A stretch of 64,000 nucleotides of DNA from Azotimanducus chitobiosivorans (GTDB lineage Bacteria; Pseudomonadota; Gammaproteobacteria; Pseudomonadales; Azotimanducaceae). The notes under the pieces are model-generated. The model searched no databases. It was not told the DNA's origin and saw nothing but the letters and a program-made list of their open reading frames with translations. The stretch lies in the NCBI GenBank assembly GCA_965200235.1, contig OZ241339.1, forward strand, positions 1,798,001 through 1,862,000, in the 5' to 3' direction. Below, piece by piece: positions 33,618 through 42,762 of this stretch. Every line of letters begins with the position of its first letter. Position 1 is the stretch's first letter. Made by a program: the position numbers and the translations under genes.

Positions 33618-36041
33618 ATGAGAGCTTGTAGCTCCCTTTCTGCGCTCACCTGTTTGCTCGCTTGTTTCGTGGCCTGCTTCGTCGCGAGCAGCGCGCACGC
33701 TCAGACACCGCCAACGGCTGATCTCACGCAGAATGTCGATGCCTTCCGACAAATCGACGACCTCATCTCTTCCCCAAACGTCTACCGCAACGCCGCAGGG
33801 GCGCCCGGACCGAAATACTGGCAACAGGCTGCGGACTACCTGATCGAAGTGCGCCTTGACGAACCCGCCAAGCGCCTCGAAGCGAGCGCCACCATTACTT
33901 ACCACAACAACTCGCCCGATACGCTCGAATATCTCTGGGTGCAACTCGACCAAAATCGGTTCAAGCCTGAATCGCTGTCGCGGCAGTCCCTCATCACCAC
34001 CGAAGCCACCCTCACTTTCAGCCGCATGCGCAGCCTGCAAGCCGTTGCCGAGGGCGAGCACGGCCATCAGCTTGGCGCGGTGACGGATGCCGACGGCAAC
34101 ACCCTGAACGCGAGGGTTCACGACACCATGCTGCGCATTGAACTGCCGGAGCCGCTGGCACCCGCGCACACCTTCACTTTCAGCATCGCATGGCAATTCA
34201 ATATCCTCGAACGAGACGCTGTGCGCTCGCGCGGCGGCTATGAATACTTCCCGGACTCGGATACCTTGAGCTTTTTTCTCGCGCAGTGGTTCCCCAGAAT
34301 GGCCGCCTACACCGACTACGGCGGATGGCGGCACCGCGCCTATCTTGGCCGGGGCGAATTTGCGCTCGAATTCGGTGACTATGATGTCAGCATCACCGTA
34401 CCATCAGACCATGTGGTGGCCGCGACGGGCATCTTGGTCAATCCCGGCGACGCCTTGACCGTGCTACAGCGCGAACGCCTTGAGGAAGCGCGCACCTCCG
34501 ATGCGCCGCGATTCATTGTGACGCCCGAAGAAGCCCTCGCCAAGGAGTCGAATCCCGAGACTAGCGAACGCACCTGGCGATTCAAGGCAGAGAATGTCCG
34601 TGACTTCGCCTGGGCGAGTTCGCGCAAGTTTATTTGGGATGGCATGCGCCATGTCCAAGGCGGCGAGGTCATGCCGGAAGTGCTTGTCATGTCCTTCTAC
34701 CCGAATGAGGCCGAGCCCTTGTGGTCGCAGTATTCAAGCCATTCGGTCGCGCACGCGCTCGAAGTATTCTCGCGCTTCACCTTCGACTACCCCTACCCGA
34801 CGGCGCAATCGGTGAACACATGGAGCTCCGGCGGCATGGAGTATCCGATGATTACCTTCAACGGGTTCCGACCAACACAGCCTGACGGTGACGACAGCGA
34901 CTCGGATGCGCTATCCGAGCCAAGCTACGCCCGTTCCACGAAGCGCGCGCTGATCTCGGTCATCATTCATGAGATTGGGCACATCTATTTCCCGATGATC
35001 GTCAACTCCGACGAGCGTGATTGGGGATGGATGGACGAAGGCATCAATAGCTTCGTGAACCGGCTCGCCAACCTGCAATGGGAGCCAAGCTTCTACCGCG
35101 GACAGGACTCAAGAGGCATTCTCGACCGCATTGGCGATTACATGACGAGCGATGCGCAGGTGCCGATCATGACGAACCCGGACTCGATACTGCTGATCGG
35201 CCCGAACGCCTATTGGAAAGTGACCGCCGCGCTGACAGTGCTGCGCGAGAGCGTACTTGGTCGCGAGGTCTTCGACGATGCTTTTCGTACCTATGCCAGG
35301 CGCTGGATGTTCAAGCGCCCCACGCCCGGCGACTTCTTCCGCACCATGGAAGATGCGGCCGGGCGCGACCTTGACTGGTTCTGGCGGGGCTGGTTCTTCT
35401 CAACCGACCATGTGGATATTGGCATCACAGACGTGCGCGAAGCACAAATCTCAAGCTTTGATCCGGATATTGAATTTCCCATTCTGGAGAGCCTGCAAGG
35501 CGCTACTTGGCCCGACCCAATTGGCGAGGTCCGCAACCGCGAGGATGGCGTGACGACACGTGTGGAGCGCGTCTCTGGACTCGAAGACTTCTACAACGAG
35601 CACGGCTCCTTCACAGTCAGCAACAAGGACCGCAACGACTACGCCAACTTTGTCAAGTCGCTCAAATTCTGGGAACGCGAGGTCTTGGAGAAGGCGGTGT
35701 CGGACGGTCAGTGGCTCTACTTCGTCGATTTCGCCAACCTTGGCGGCCTCGTCTCGCCGCTGCCACTCAGACTCGTGTTCAAGGACGGGCGCGTTGAAGA
35801 GCGCATGATTCCAGCAGAAATTTGGCGCTACAACTCCGAGAAGACGACCAAACTGCTGGTTCTGGACGAACCGCTCGCGTCCATCGAACTCGACGCGCTT
35901 CACCAGACTGCGGACACCAACCGCGCGAATAATCGCTATTCAGGTGCGTCGGTGTCGATGCGCCATAAGCTCTTGCGCCCCGACGAGCCGGTGCGCGACC
36001 TCATGTCTGATATGCGTGCGGAGCTAAATAGCGACGACTAG
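33618..36041 (+). CDS. Secreted M1-family metallopeptidase
   Basis: An 807-residue exported aminopeptidase-like protein. The signal peptide runs MRACSSLSALTCLLACFVACFVASSAHAQ. The N-terminal beta domain is followed by the gluzincin catalytic core: HEIGH at H451-E452-H455 and the third zinc ligand E474 in WGWMDEGINSF, the exact HEXXH-X18-E spacing. The substrate-recognition GxMEN motif is replaced by SGGMEYPM, as in the M1 subgroup of secreted peptidases. It would trim peptides in the periplasm or outside the cell. The TAG stop codon lies inside a CTAG that begins a solo terminal repeat related to MITE-like element 2. The gene converges with the glycosylase gene. Confidence 0.9.
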   Translation: MRACSSLSALTCLLACFVACFVASSAHAQTPPTADLTQNVDAFRQIDDLISSPNVYRNAAGAPGPKYWQQAADYLIEVRLDEPAKRLEASATITYHNNSPDTLEYLWVQLDQNRFKPESLSRQSLITTEATLTFSRMRSLQAVAEGEHGHQLGAVTDADGNTLNARVHDTMLRIELPEPLAPAHTFTFSIAWQFNILERDAVRSRGGYEYFPDSDTLSFFLAQWFPRMAAYTDYGGWRHRAYLGRGEFALEFGDYDVSITVPSDHVVAATGILVNPGDALTVLQRERLEEARTSDAPRFIVTPEEALAKESNPETSERTWRFKAENVRDFAWASSRKFIWDGMRHVQGGEVMPEVLVMSFYPNEAEPLWSQYSSHSVAHALEVFSRFTFDYPYPTAQSVNTWSSGGMEYPMITFNGFRPTQPDGDDSDSDALSEPSYARSTKRALISVIIHEIGHIYFPMIVNSDERDWGWMDEGINSFVNRLANLQWEPSFYRGQDSRGILDRIGDYMTSDAQVPIMTNPDSILLIGPNAYWKVTAALTVLRESVLGREVFDDAFRTYARRWMFKRPTPGDFFRTMEDAAGRDLDWFWRGWFFSTDHVDIGITDVREAQISSFDPDIEFPILESLQGATWPDPIGEVRNREDGVTTRVERVSGLEDFYNEHGSFTVSNKDRNDYANFVKSLKFWEREVLEKAVSDGQWLYFVDFANLGGLVSPLPLRLVFKDGRVEERMIPAEIWRYNSEKTTKLLVLDEPLASIELDALHQTADTNRANNRYSGASVSMRHKLLRPDEPVRDLMSDMRAELNSDD

Positions 36042-36054
36042 TGTTCCGTCAAGA
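36038..36054. repeat. Solo terminal-repeat remnant overlapping two gene ends
   Basis: CTAGTGTTCCGTCAA matches the right terminal repeat of MITE-like element 2 at 14 of 15 positions. It overlaps the stop codon of the M1 peptidase and the last codons of the convergent SMUG1-type gene. No partner repeat is visible nearby, so it is either a relic or a chance match; the CTAG/stop-codon position argues for a relic. Confidence 0.5.
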
Positions 36055-36792
36055 CTGTGCGGGCAGCATGACACCAGCTTGAGCGAGCGCCGCTTCAAAC
36101 ATGCCCGCCCAGTCGCGGTTGGCGGCTGGGCTTGCCGGGCTCGGATGCGGGGCATCGCCAATCTCGACATCCACTCCAAGGCTGGCAGCCCGCGCCCTGT
36201 GCGAAGCGAAGCGACCAACGCCGACTACAAGCCGAACGCCAAGCGATTCCACGACCGCACGCAGGGCATCATCGCACACGTCAAACAATGCCTCGCGTTC
36301 ACTTCTGGGAAGCTTGTCCGGCGTCCGATTGCGCCCACTGCCTTCAAGAAACGCGAGCGGACAATAGTTCCACACAAAAAATTGGCGAAAAAAATGCTCT
36401 GGTGCGCCGAACCTACCCCTCGCCCAGCCCCAGAGCCGTGTACCGCTGACCTCCCGCCGTGTGCTGTCGAACCCAAGTATCGGGCGTGCCGGATGCTCCG
36501 CGCACGGTTTGGTCGCACCTCGGTCAATCTCAAGCCAATCGCGCACCAGCACAACATCGCCAAAGGGAATGCCCGTCTGGCACATGCCGAACGGACCAGG
36601 GTTCATGCCGAGCAGCAATACCCTTGCACCAAGCCCCGCATATTTGGCGACATAACGAGAGTGCGCTTCACGGGCATATTCAAGCGGCCGATACACATGC
36701 TCGACCGGCGGCGCAAAGCGAAGGGCGGCTGAGTCTTGCGCGAGCGTCTCGGTGAGCGCATCAAGGCTAGCCTTGATACTTTGCGATCTCAT
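36049..36792 (-). CDS. SMUG1-type uracil-DNA glycosylase
   Basis: A 247-residue member of the UDG superfamily. The active-site motif is VLLLGMNPGPFGMCQTGIPFG (GMNPGP, as in SMUG1) and the DNA-intercalation motif is HPSPASPAANRDW. Also typical are RFFAQ-like HFFRQFFVWNYCPLAFL and VGVGRFASHRA. It excises uracil and oxidised pyrimidines from DNA. SMUG1 is best known from animals but occurs scattered in bacteria. The start overlaps the end of the upstream acyl-CoA dehydrogenase by 26 bp. Its 3' end abuts the convergent M1 peptidase. Confidence 0.9.
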   Translation of the reverse strand: MRSQSIKASLDALTETLAQDSAALRFAPPVEHVYRPLEYAREAHSRYVAKYAGLGARVLLLGMNPGPFGMCQTGIPFGDVVLVRDWLEIDRGATKPCAEHPARPILGFDSTRREVSGTRLWGWARGRFGAPEHFFRQFFVWNYCPLAFLEGSGRNRTPDKLPRSEREALFDVCDDALRAVVESLGVRLVVGVGRFASHRARAASLGVDVEIGDAPHPSPASPAANRDWAGMFEAALAQAGVMLPAQS

Positions 36793-38017
36793 TTCGACCG
36801 ACCACTAGGTGGTGCACTTCATCCGGTCCGTCCGCGAGCCGCAAGGTGCGCTGTCCGGTGTACATGTCCGCAAGCGGCGTCCATTGCGACACGCCAGTCG
36901 CGCCGTGAATCTGAATCGCTTCGTCAATGATCTTGCAGACGCGCTCGGGAATCATCGCCTTGACCATATGCACCCACACCCGCGCCTCGCGGCTGCCGAG
37001 CAAATCCATGGCGCGCGCAGCGCGCAGCACCATCAGGCGCATGGCCTCGATGTCGATGCGCGCGCGAGAGACGACTTCGAGGTTCTTGCCAAGCTGAATG
37101 AGCGGCTTGCCGAAGGCTTCGCGCGACATGGCGCGGCGCACCATGAGGTCAAGCGCACGTTCGGCTTGACCGATCGAGCGCATGCAATGATGAATGCGCC
37201 CCGGCCCGAGGCGAAGCTGCGAGATTTCAAACCCCCTGCCCTCGCCAAGCAAAATGTTCTCCTCCGGCACGCGCACATTGTCGAGCTTGATGTGCATGTG
37301 GCCATGCGGCGCATCATCGTGTCCGAAGACATGCATCGGCCCGAGAACGTTCACGCCGGGCGTGTCCATCGGCACGAGAATCTGTGACTGCTGTCGGTTG
37401 GGCGCAGCGTCCGGTCTCGTTTTTACCATGCAGATCATGATTTTGCAGCGCGGATCGCCAGCCCCTGAGATATAGAATTTTTCCCCATTGATCACCCATT
37501 CGCCGTTTTCCAACACTGCACGCGCACCGATGTTCTTGGCATCGGATGACGCGAGATTGGGCTCGGTCATGGCATAGCAGGAACGAATGTCGCCACTGAG
37601 CAGGGGTTTGAGCCAACGCGCCTTTTGCTCGGGCGTGCCGACTCTCTCGATCACTTCCATATTGCCCGTGTCAGGCGCACTGCAGTTCAGGCACTCGGAC
37701 GCGAGCGGACTCTTGCCAAGCTCGGCGGCGATATAGGCATAATCAAGATTCTTGAGGCCTTCGCCGGTCTCGGCATCCGGCAGAAAGAAGTTCCAGAGAC
37801 CGAGTTCCTTGGCTTTCGTTTTGGCGCCGTCCAAGAGCTCAAGCTGGCCGGGAACGTAGCTCCAGCGATCTTCTCGGCGTGCACCAAGCTCAAAGAAGGC
37901 CTCGGTGATCGGCTCGACCTCGTCAGCGATGAATTTTTTCACCGCATCGAGCAGAGGTGCAGCTTCCTCCGACATGCTGAGATCGAACATGTCGGCGTCG
38001 AAATCGGTGCCGGCCAT
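36767..38017 (-). CDS. Acyl-CoA dehydrogenase, ACAD11-like
   Basis: A 416-residue FAD-dependent acyl-CoA dehydrogenase. The N-terminal helical domain (DLSMSEEAAPLLDAVKKFIADEVEP) is followed by CYAMTEPNLASSDAKNI and WVINGEKFYISGAGDPR (flavin-binding beta domain). The C-terminal helical domain contains REAFGKPLIQLG and QIHGATGVSQWTPLADMYTGQRTLRLADGPDEVH. It introduces the alpha-beta double bond into acyl-CoA, passing electrons to ETF. The substrate range is unknown. It is divergent from the SDR gene and probably belongs to the same lipid or branched-acyl catabolic cluster that continues to 41.5 kb. Confidence 0.92.
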   Translation of the reverse strand: MAGTDFDADMFDLSMSEEAAPLLDAVKKFIADEVEPITEAFFELGARREDRWSYVPGQLELLDGAKTKAKELGLWNFFLPDAETGEGLKNLDYAYIAAELGKSPLASECLNCSAPDTGNMEVIERVGTPEQKARWLKPLLSGDIRSCYAMTEPNLASSDAKNIGARAVLENGEWVINGEKFYISGAGDPRCKIMICMVKTRPDAAPNRQQSQILVPMDTPGVNVLGPMHVFGHDDAPHGHMHIKLDNVRVPEENILLGEGRGFEISQLRLGPGRIHHCMRSIGQAERALDLMVRRAMSREAFGKPLIQLGKNLEVVSRARIDIEAMRLMVLRAARAMDLLGSREARVWVHMVKAMIPERVCKIIDEAIQIHGATGVSQWTPLADMYTGQRTLRLADGPDEVHHLVVGRNEIAKYQG

Positions 38018-38082
38018 TTGATGTGCCTGTCCACTACAATACGCGCCGCATCATATAGGGATAGCGAGGAACCTGCATACAC

Positions 38083-38862
38083 ATGTCACGCAACGCACTT
38101 TTTGACCTTTCAGGCAAGGTCGCGCTCATTACTGGCTCCTCCAAAGGGATGGGTCGCTCAATGGCGGAAGGACTCGCCGAACACGGGGCGCGCGTCGTCA
38201 TCTCGAGCCGCAAGCTCGAACAGTGTCAGGCGACCGCGGATGAAATCAATGCGCACTGCGGGGCGGGCAGCGCGATCGCCGTCGCTTGCAACGCCGGACG
38301 CAAGGACGAATTGCACGCGCTCGTCGATACCACGCACGAGCGGCTCGGCGCGATTGACATCAGCATCGGCAATGCGGGCGTGAACCCATTTTATGGCTCG
38401 ATCATGGACATTCCGGACGAAGCCTTCGACAAAACGCTGTCTACTAACGTCAAGGCCAACCTGTGGCTTGCGCAAATGGTCGCGCCCGACATGAAAGCCA
38501 AGGGCGGAGGGTCGATCATGATCACTTCGAGCACCGGCGCCCTACGACCATCGGACACGCTGGGCAGCTACAGTGTATCCAAGCTCGCGGACCTCGCCTT
38601 GGTGCGCAATCTCGCGCTTGAGCTTGGGCCTTTTGGCATCCGCGTCAACGCCATTTGCCCAGGTCTTGTCAAAACGGACTTCGCACGGGCGCTGTGGGAC
38701 AACCCGGAATCCGAGCGCCGAGTCCAAGAAGAGGTGCCGCTACGCCGTCTTGGCGCTGCCGATGATCTCAAAGGCGTCGCCGTGTTCCTCGCATCGGACG
38801 CGAGCAGCTACATGACCGGACAGGCACTCACGTTGTGCGGCGGCACGCACATGTGGGCGTGA
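38083..38862 (+). CDS. Short-chain dehydrogenase/reductase
   Basis: A 259-residue classical SDR. The dinucleotide-binding motif is ITGSSKGMGRSMAEGLAEHG, followed by NAG (IGNAGVNPF). The catalytic serine lies in MITSSTGALRPSDTLGSYS with YSVSK providing Tyr and Lys. The C-terminal part reads LASDASSYMTGQALTLCGG. Arginine (SSRK) after beta-2 suggests NADP preference. It would oxidise or reduce a 3-hydroxyacyl-type substrate, fitting the flanking acyl-CoA dehydrogenases. It is 65 bp from the divergent dehydrogenase, with a shared promoter region. Confidence 0.92.
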   Translation: MSRNALFDLSGKVALITGSSKGMGRSMAEGLAEHGARVVISSRKLEQCQATADEINAHCGAGSAIAVACNAGRKDELHALVDTTHERLGAIDISIGNAGVNPFYGSIMDIPDEAFDKTLSTNVKANLWLAQMVAPDMKAKGGGSIMITSSTGALRPSDTLGSYSVSKLADLALVRNLALELGPFGIRVNAICPGLVKTDFARALWDNPESERRVQEEVPLRRLGAADDLKGVAVFLASDASSYMTGQALTLCGGTHMWA

Positions 38863-39155
38863 CTTGACACGAGGCGCCTGCGGCGCGGGCTCGTCTTGCT
38901 CCATCATCAACGCCGAGCCTCGCATGACTTCCGGCAGACGCTGCAATGCGCACCCGAAGTCGGGTAGTGCGGCTCGCACACCCTGTTGATGCCACCCGAA
39001 CTTCGCGAGCGCCTTGCCCCACTCAGGCTCTCCTGCCGTCTCCGCATCGTTCGACTAGCGGCACATGCGCACAATGCCTTCGGTATCCAAATACATGGGC
39101 GCAAAAGTGTGCTACAACGCCCACTTCGTTTGAACATGCCCCGCACGCGCGCCTT
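38863..39155. other. Intergenic stretch between SDR and the paired acyl-CoA dehydrogenases
   Basis: About 290 bp without a supported gene. Open frames here are short and overlap on both strands; none has a Shine-Dalgarno sequence or recognisable similarity. A GAGGCGCCTGCGGCGCGGGC run just after the SDR stop can form a small GC hairpin but no T-tract follows. Confidence 0.4.
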
Positions 39156-40346
39156 ATGGACTTGTCATTCGGCCCCGAATACGAGCGCTTTCGCGCTGAA
39201 GTTCGCGACTTTATCGAGTCTCACCGCCATCTTGCGCCCAACACCATGGCGCTTCGCCACAAAAGCGTGCTCGACTGGCAGCGGCTGCTGATCGACAAAG
39301 GCTATGCCGCACGAACCATCCCTCGCGAGTACGGCGGTGCCGGGCTGCCGACCGACATCCTCAAGTCCTTCATCATCGGAGAAGAATTTGCGGCGGCGCG
39401 CGTGCGCGCAGGGATCGGCGGACAAGGCATTCACATGCTGGTGCCGACTCTGCTCGAACTCGGCAGCGAAGAACAGAAGCGGCAATTCATCCCGCCGACC
39501 CTCGCGGGCGAAATGATCTGGTGCCAAGGCTATTCCGAGCCGGGCGCTGGCAGCGACCTTGCGAGCCTGCGCACCTCTGCAGTCTTGGACGGCGACGAGT
39601 GGGTGGTCAACGGCCAGAAAATCTGGACAAGCACGGCGCATCTGGCAGATTGGATCTTTTGCCTCGTGCGAACTGAACCCGAGGCACCCAAGCATCGTGG
39701 GATCAGCTTCATGCTATTCGATATGAAGACGCCGGGCATTGAGGTCAGGCCCTTGGTGGACATGACAATGGAGCGCAATTTCAATGAAGTATTCTTCACC
39801 GATGTGCGCGTGCCGAAGGCGCAGATCGTCGGTGCGCGCGGTGAAGGCTGGATGGTCGCGAATACGATTCTGAAGAATGAACGCGATACGCTTGCAGACC
39901 CCAATCAAGCGCAGGCGCGCCTCAATAGCCTTGTCGAGCTGATGCGCAGCGAGACTATCGACGGCGTGCGCGTCATTGACAAGCCGGAATTTCGCGACCG
40001 GCTGATGCGCTTGCAAGGCCGCGCCCTCGCTAACCGATTCAACGATCTTCGCAATCTTTCGAACCGCTTGGGCGGTCGCGCGGACGGTGCGCTTGCGCAA
40101 ATGATCGTCAAGCTGCAAGGCACCGAGCTGAGGCACGATATCGAAGGTCTCGCCATCGATGTCATGGGCGAGACCGGTCTTGCCTATGGTAGCAATCCTT
40201 ATCTGCGCGACAAAGGAAGCTGGCAATACCAGTACATGTACTACCTCGGTCTGATTATTGGCGGCGGCACCAGCCAGATCCAAAAGAACATCATCAGCGA
40301 GCGCGGGCTTGGCATGCCGCGCGAACCGCGTCCGCACCCCGCCTGA
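39156..40346 (+). CDS. Acyl-CoA dehydrogenase, large subunit of a pair
   Basis: A 396-residue acyl-CoA dehydrogenase starting MDLSFGPEYERFRAEVRDFI. Visible are IPREYGGAGLPTDI, WCQGYSEPGAGSDLASL, WVVNGQKIWTSTAHLADW and the C-terminal YYLGLIIGGGTSQIQKNIISERGLGMPR, where RGLG with GGTSQIQ forms part of the flavin site. It is followed after 15 bp by a second, shorter acyl-CoA dehydrogenase, a pattern known from alpha2beta2 heterotetrameric enzymes acting on bulky substrates such as sterol side chains. I infer a heteromer. An upstream in-frame start would add 70 unrelated residues. Confidence 0.9.
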   Translation: MDLSFGPEYERFRAEVRDFIESHRHLAPNTMALRHKSVLDWQRLLIDKGYAARTIPREYGGAGLPTDILKSFIIGEEFAAARVRAGIGGQGIHMLVPTLLELGSEEQKRQFIPPTLAGEMIWCQGYSEPGAGSDLASLRTSAVLDGDEWVVNGQKIWTSTAHLADWIFCLVRTEPEAPKHRGISFMLFDMKTPGIEVRPLVDMTMERNFNEVFFTDVRVPKAQIVGARGEGWMVANTILKNERDTLADPNQAQARLNSLVELMRSETIDGVRVIDKPEFRDRLMRLQGRALANRFNDLRNLSNRLGGRADGALAQMIVKLQGTELRHDIEGLAIDVMGETGLAYGSNPYLRDKGSWQYQYMYYLGLIIGGGTSQIQKNIISERGLGMPREPRPHPA

Positions 40347-40361
40347 CGCGGAGGACAGCAG

Positions 40362-41456
40362 GTGGAATTTGGTCTTTCCGAAGAGCAGCGACTGCTACAG
40401 GCGAGCCTCAGCGGCTATTTGAACGAACACGCCTCGCTTGATCGCGTGCGTCGATTCGCCGACAACACGACCGACAAGGCCAACAAGACTGAAGCACGCG
40501 CCAGAGACATTGAGCAAGGGCTTGCCGAACTTGGCGTGCCTGCCCTGATGATTGACGAAGCCCATGGCGGTGTCGGCCTCGGCACGTTGGATGCCTGCGT
40601 CGTCGCTGAGGCATTGGGCTATTCGGTCACGCCCGCGCCGTTTGTGGCAAACGCGGTGATTGCACCGCTCGCGTTGCGTCTCGCTGGGTCCGAGGCTCAG
40701 CGCCGTGAATGGCTTCCTAAGCTCGCATCCGGGGAACTTGTGATTGGCGCCGCGCTCGCGGAATCGGCGGGCGCACGGGTGGGCGCAGGTGTCACTGCTT
40801 CACGCGGCAAACTGACCGGCAAGTCGCTGTTTGTGCTTGACTTTGAAGCCGATGTCTACCTGGTGGGCGATGTCGCTGGTGGCTTGACCCTCGTGTCCAA
40901 GGATGCGTCGGGACTCACACGCAGACGCCTCGAAACAGTGGATCGAACACGTCCCATCGGCGAGCTCGTCTTCGATAAGACGAATGCGGAGCCACTGCCC
41001 GGCGCGAGCCGCACGATCGTGCGCACGCTGCTCGACCATGGTCGCGTGATGCTCGCCGCGGATACCTTGGGCGCGGCGCAAGCCATGCTCGACAAGGCGG
41101 TCGCCTACGCCAAGGAGCGAGAGCAGTTCGGACGCGCCATTGCCTCGTTCCAAGCGGTCAAGCATATGTGCGCGGAGATGGCCGCGCAGCTTGAGCCGAC
41201 TCGCGCCTTCGCATGGTATGCGGCGCATGCGCTCGACGAAACCTCGCAGGACGCGCACCTCACCGCCTGTCACCTGAAGGCGCATGTAAGCGAAGTCGGC
41301 GGATTTGTCGCCAAGACCGCCACCGAAGTGCATGGCGGCATGGGGTTCACCGACCTTCTCGGCCTGCACTATTGGTTCAAGCGCATCGGATTTAATCGCC
41401 AGATGCTCGGCTCGCCGGAGCGGCTGCGGGAAGAAGCCGCAAGGCAATTTCAATAA
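40362..41456 (+). CDS. Acyl-CoA dehydrogenase, small subunit of a pair
   Basis: A 364-residue acyl-CoA dehydrogenase-fold protein with a GTG start (MEFGLSEEQRLLQASLSGYL). The middle domain is shortened (ESAGARVGAGVTASRGKLTGKSLFVLD) relative to typical enzymes. The C-terminal domain keeps REQFGRAIASFQAVKHM and TEVHGGMGFTDLLGLHYWFKR. In heteromeric enzymes one subunit is degenerate in substrate or flavin binding; this protein's short middle domain makes it the likely partner of the preceding gene. Substrate is unknown; ring or branched acyl-CoA is a reasonable guess. Confidence 0.88.
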   Translation: MEFGLSEEQRLLQASLSGYLNEHASLDRVRRFADNTTDKANKTEARARDIEQGLAELGVPALMIDEAHGGVGLGTLDACVVAEALGYSVTPAPFVANAVIAPLALRLAGSEAQRREWLPKLASGELVIGAALAESAGARVGAGVTASRGKLTGKSLFVLDFEADVYLVGDVAGGLTLVSKDASGLTRRRLETVDRTRPIGELVFDKTNAEPLPGASRTIVRTLLDHGRVMLAADTLGAAQAMLDKAVAYAKEREQFGRAIASFQAVKHMCAEMAAQLEPTRAFAWYAAHALDETSQDAHLTACHLKAHVSEVGGFVAKTATEVHGGMGFTDLLGLHYWFKRIGFNRQMLGSPERLREEAARQFQ

Positions 41457-41482
41457 CCTATTTTTTGGGACGCTTCTCGCAG

Positions 41483-42232
41483 ATGCCGCTGAGCCGATTT
41501 CGACGACGCACGAATGATGCACTCGCAAGCGACCAGCTTTGGTCAGAAGTGCTGGCATCGTCGAGTCTCTTTGATAATCTCGATCAAGCACGGCGAGTAG
41601 ACCTTCGCAATCTCGCGCTTCGCTTCTGCGCGTCCGTGCACTTTTCTGGTGCGCACGGTTTCGAGGTCACACCGTTCATGCAACTCTCCATCGCCGCGCA
41701 AGCCTGCCTGCTTGTGCTCGACCTCGGGCTTGCGCATTTTTCAGAAGTCCGCACCGTCATCCTCTATCCCGAGGCATTCGTGGCTTATCGAGAAGAAGAA
41801 GATGAGATCGGCATCGTGCATTCAGGCTATGAAGCGCTCGATGGCGAATCGATTGAACAGGGCGCGGTTGTTTTGGCGTGGGAAGAAGCGCGCCCTGGGA
41901 TGCATGTGGCGCCGACCAACCTTGTCCTGCATGAGTTTGCGCACAAGCTCGACGAAAGGACAGGCACCTCGAATGGGATGCCTGTCCTCGCCTCTCGGAC
42001 ACTTCGCGTACGCTGGCGACAGGTGTTCGCGGCGGCATTCGGGCGCCTCTGCGCGAGCCTCGAAGCGTTCGATGATGACCTCGGCTTCGATGACTACGCA
42101 GCGACAAGCCCGAGCGAGTTCTTCGCCGTATGCGTCGAATACTTCTTCGTCTCGCCGCAAGACCTGCTTGAAACTTTCCCCGAGGTACACGCCGTCCTTG
42201 CAACCTACTTTGCTGGGGAGCCGGTGGGATAA
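41483..42232 (+). CDS. mtfA: MtfA-family zinc peptidase
   Basis: About 249 residues of the MtfA (M90) family. It contains ILYPEAFVAYREEEDEIGIVHSG, the zinc motif VLHEFAHKLDERTGTSNGMP (HEXXH) and the distal glutamate region SPSEFFAVCVEYFFVSPQDLLETFP. In E. coli MtfA interacts with the Mlc repressor and modulates glucose uptake. The true start is uncertain: TTG at 41465 or ATG at 41483; I used the ATG. It lies 26 bp after the dehydrogenase gene but its function is unrelated, so co-transcription may be incidental. Confidence 0.88.
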   Translation: MPLSRFRRRTNDALASDQLWSEVLASSSLFDNLDQARRVDLRNLALRFCASVHFSGAHGFEVTPFMQLSIAAQACLLVLDLGLAHFSEVRTVILYPEAFVAYREEEDEIGIVHSGYEALDGESIEQGAVVLAWEEARPGMHVAPTNLVLHEFAHKLDERTGTSNGMPVLASRTLRVRWRQVFAAAFGRLCASLEAFDDDLGFDDYAATSPSEFFAVCVEYFFVSPQDLLETFPEVHAVLATYFAGEPVG

Positions 42233-42366
42233 AGGTGGCGCAGGCAGAACGGCGGTGCACAACTTTCAATATTCGATCATCTACCTCGGCGCACTGTTCA
42301 GCGTCATGCTGGCGGATCATTTTCTGCTTTAGCAGGGTTGGCCGGCGCGGAACCGAATCTCGGCCT

Positions 42367-42762
42367 TCAATGCACGCGCTCTATTCGGGGGCACCGATCA
42401 AATCCTCGATCCATGCTGACAATTTGAGAAATGCCAGCAGTTCTCATGACTGCCGCGTGCAAGGCGTCTGTCGCGGACAAGCCCTCCACGTCCGACAAGA
42501 TTTGGCGTGCCATTCGAATCTCCACCAAATCGTAGGTCAGTGTCTTCTGGCCGACTTGATCAAGCCAAGCAAACGCATCGCCTATGGCTTCGCGTCTTCC
42601 AATCGAGACATAACGATGAAGTGTTTCTTGATAGACCTCGACGCTCGTCGCAAGCTGAGTCTGCCGGCTCACCAGATCGCGCAGCACTTGCAAAAGCCTT
42701 TCCTTCGCTGGATGCTGGCGGCACACAAGGTACATCGGCACGTTAGAGTCGCTAAAAATCAC
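42367..42762 (-). CDS. PIN-domain toxin (VapC-like)
   Basis: A 131-residue PIN-domain protein: MIFSDSNVPMY with catalytic D5, EVYQETLHRY for the second acidic position, and LSATDALHAAVM plus VSMDRGFDR for the C-terminal cluster. It should be a growth-arresting RNase. The start overlaps the antitoxin stop by 4 bp. The sequence is only distantly related to the PIN toxin at 1.3 kb. It marks the left border of the accessory region running to 55 kb. Confidence 0.88.
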   Translation of the reverse strand: MIFSDSNVPMYLVCRQHPAKERLLQVLRDLVSRQTQLATSVEVYQETLHRYVSIGRREAIGDAFAWLDQVGQKTLTYDLVEIRMARQILSDVEGLSATDALHAAVMRTAGISQIVSMDRGFDRCPRIERVH

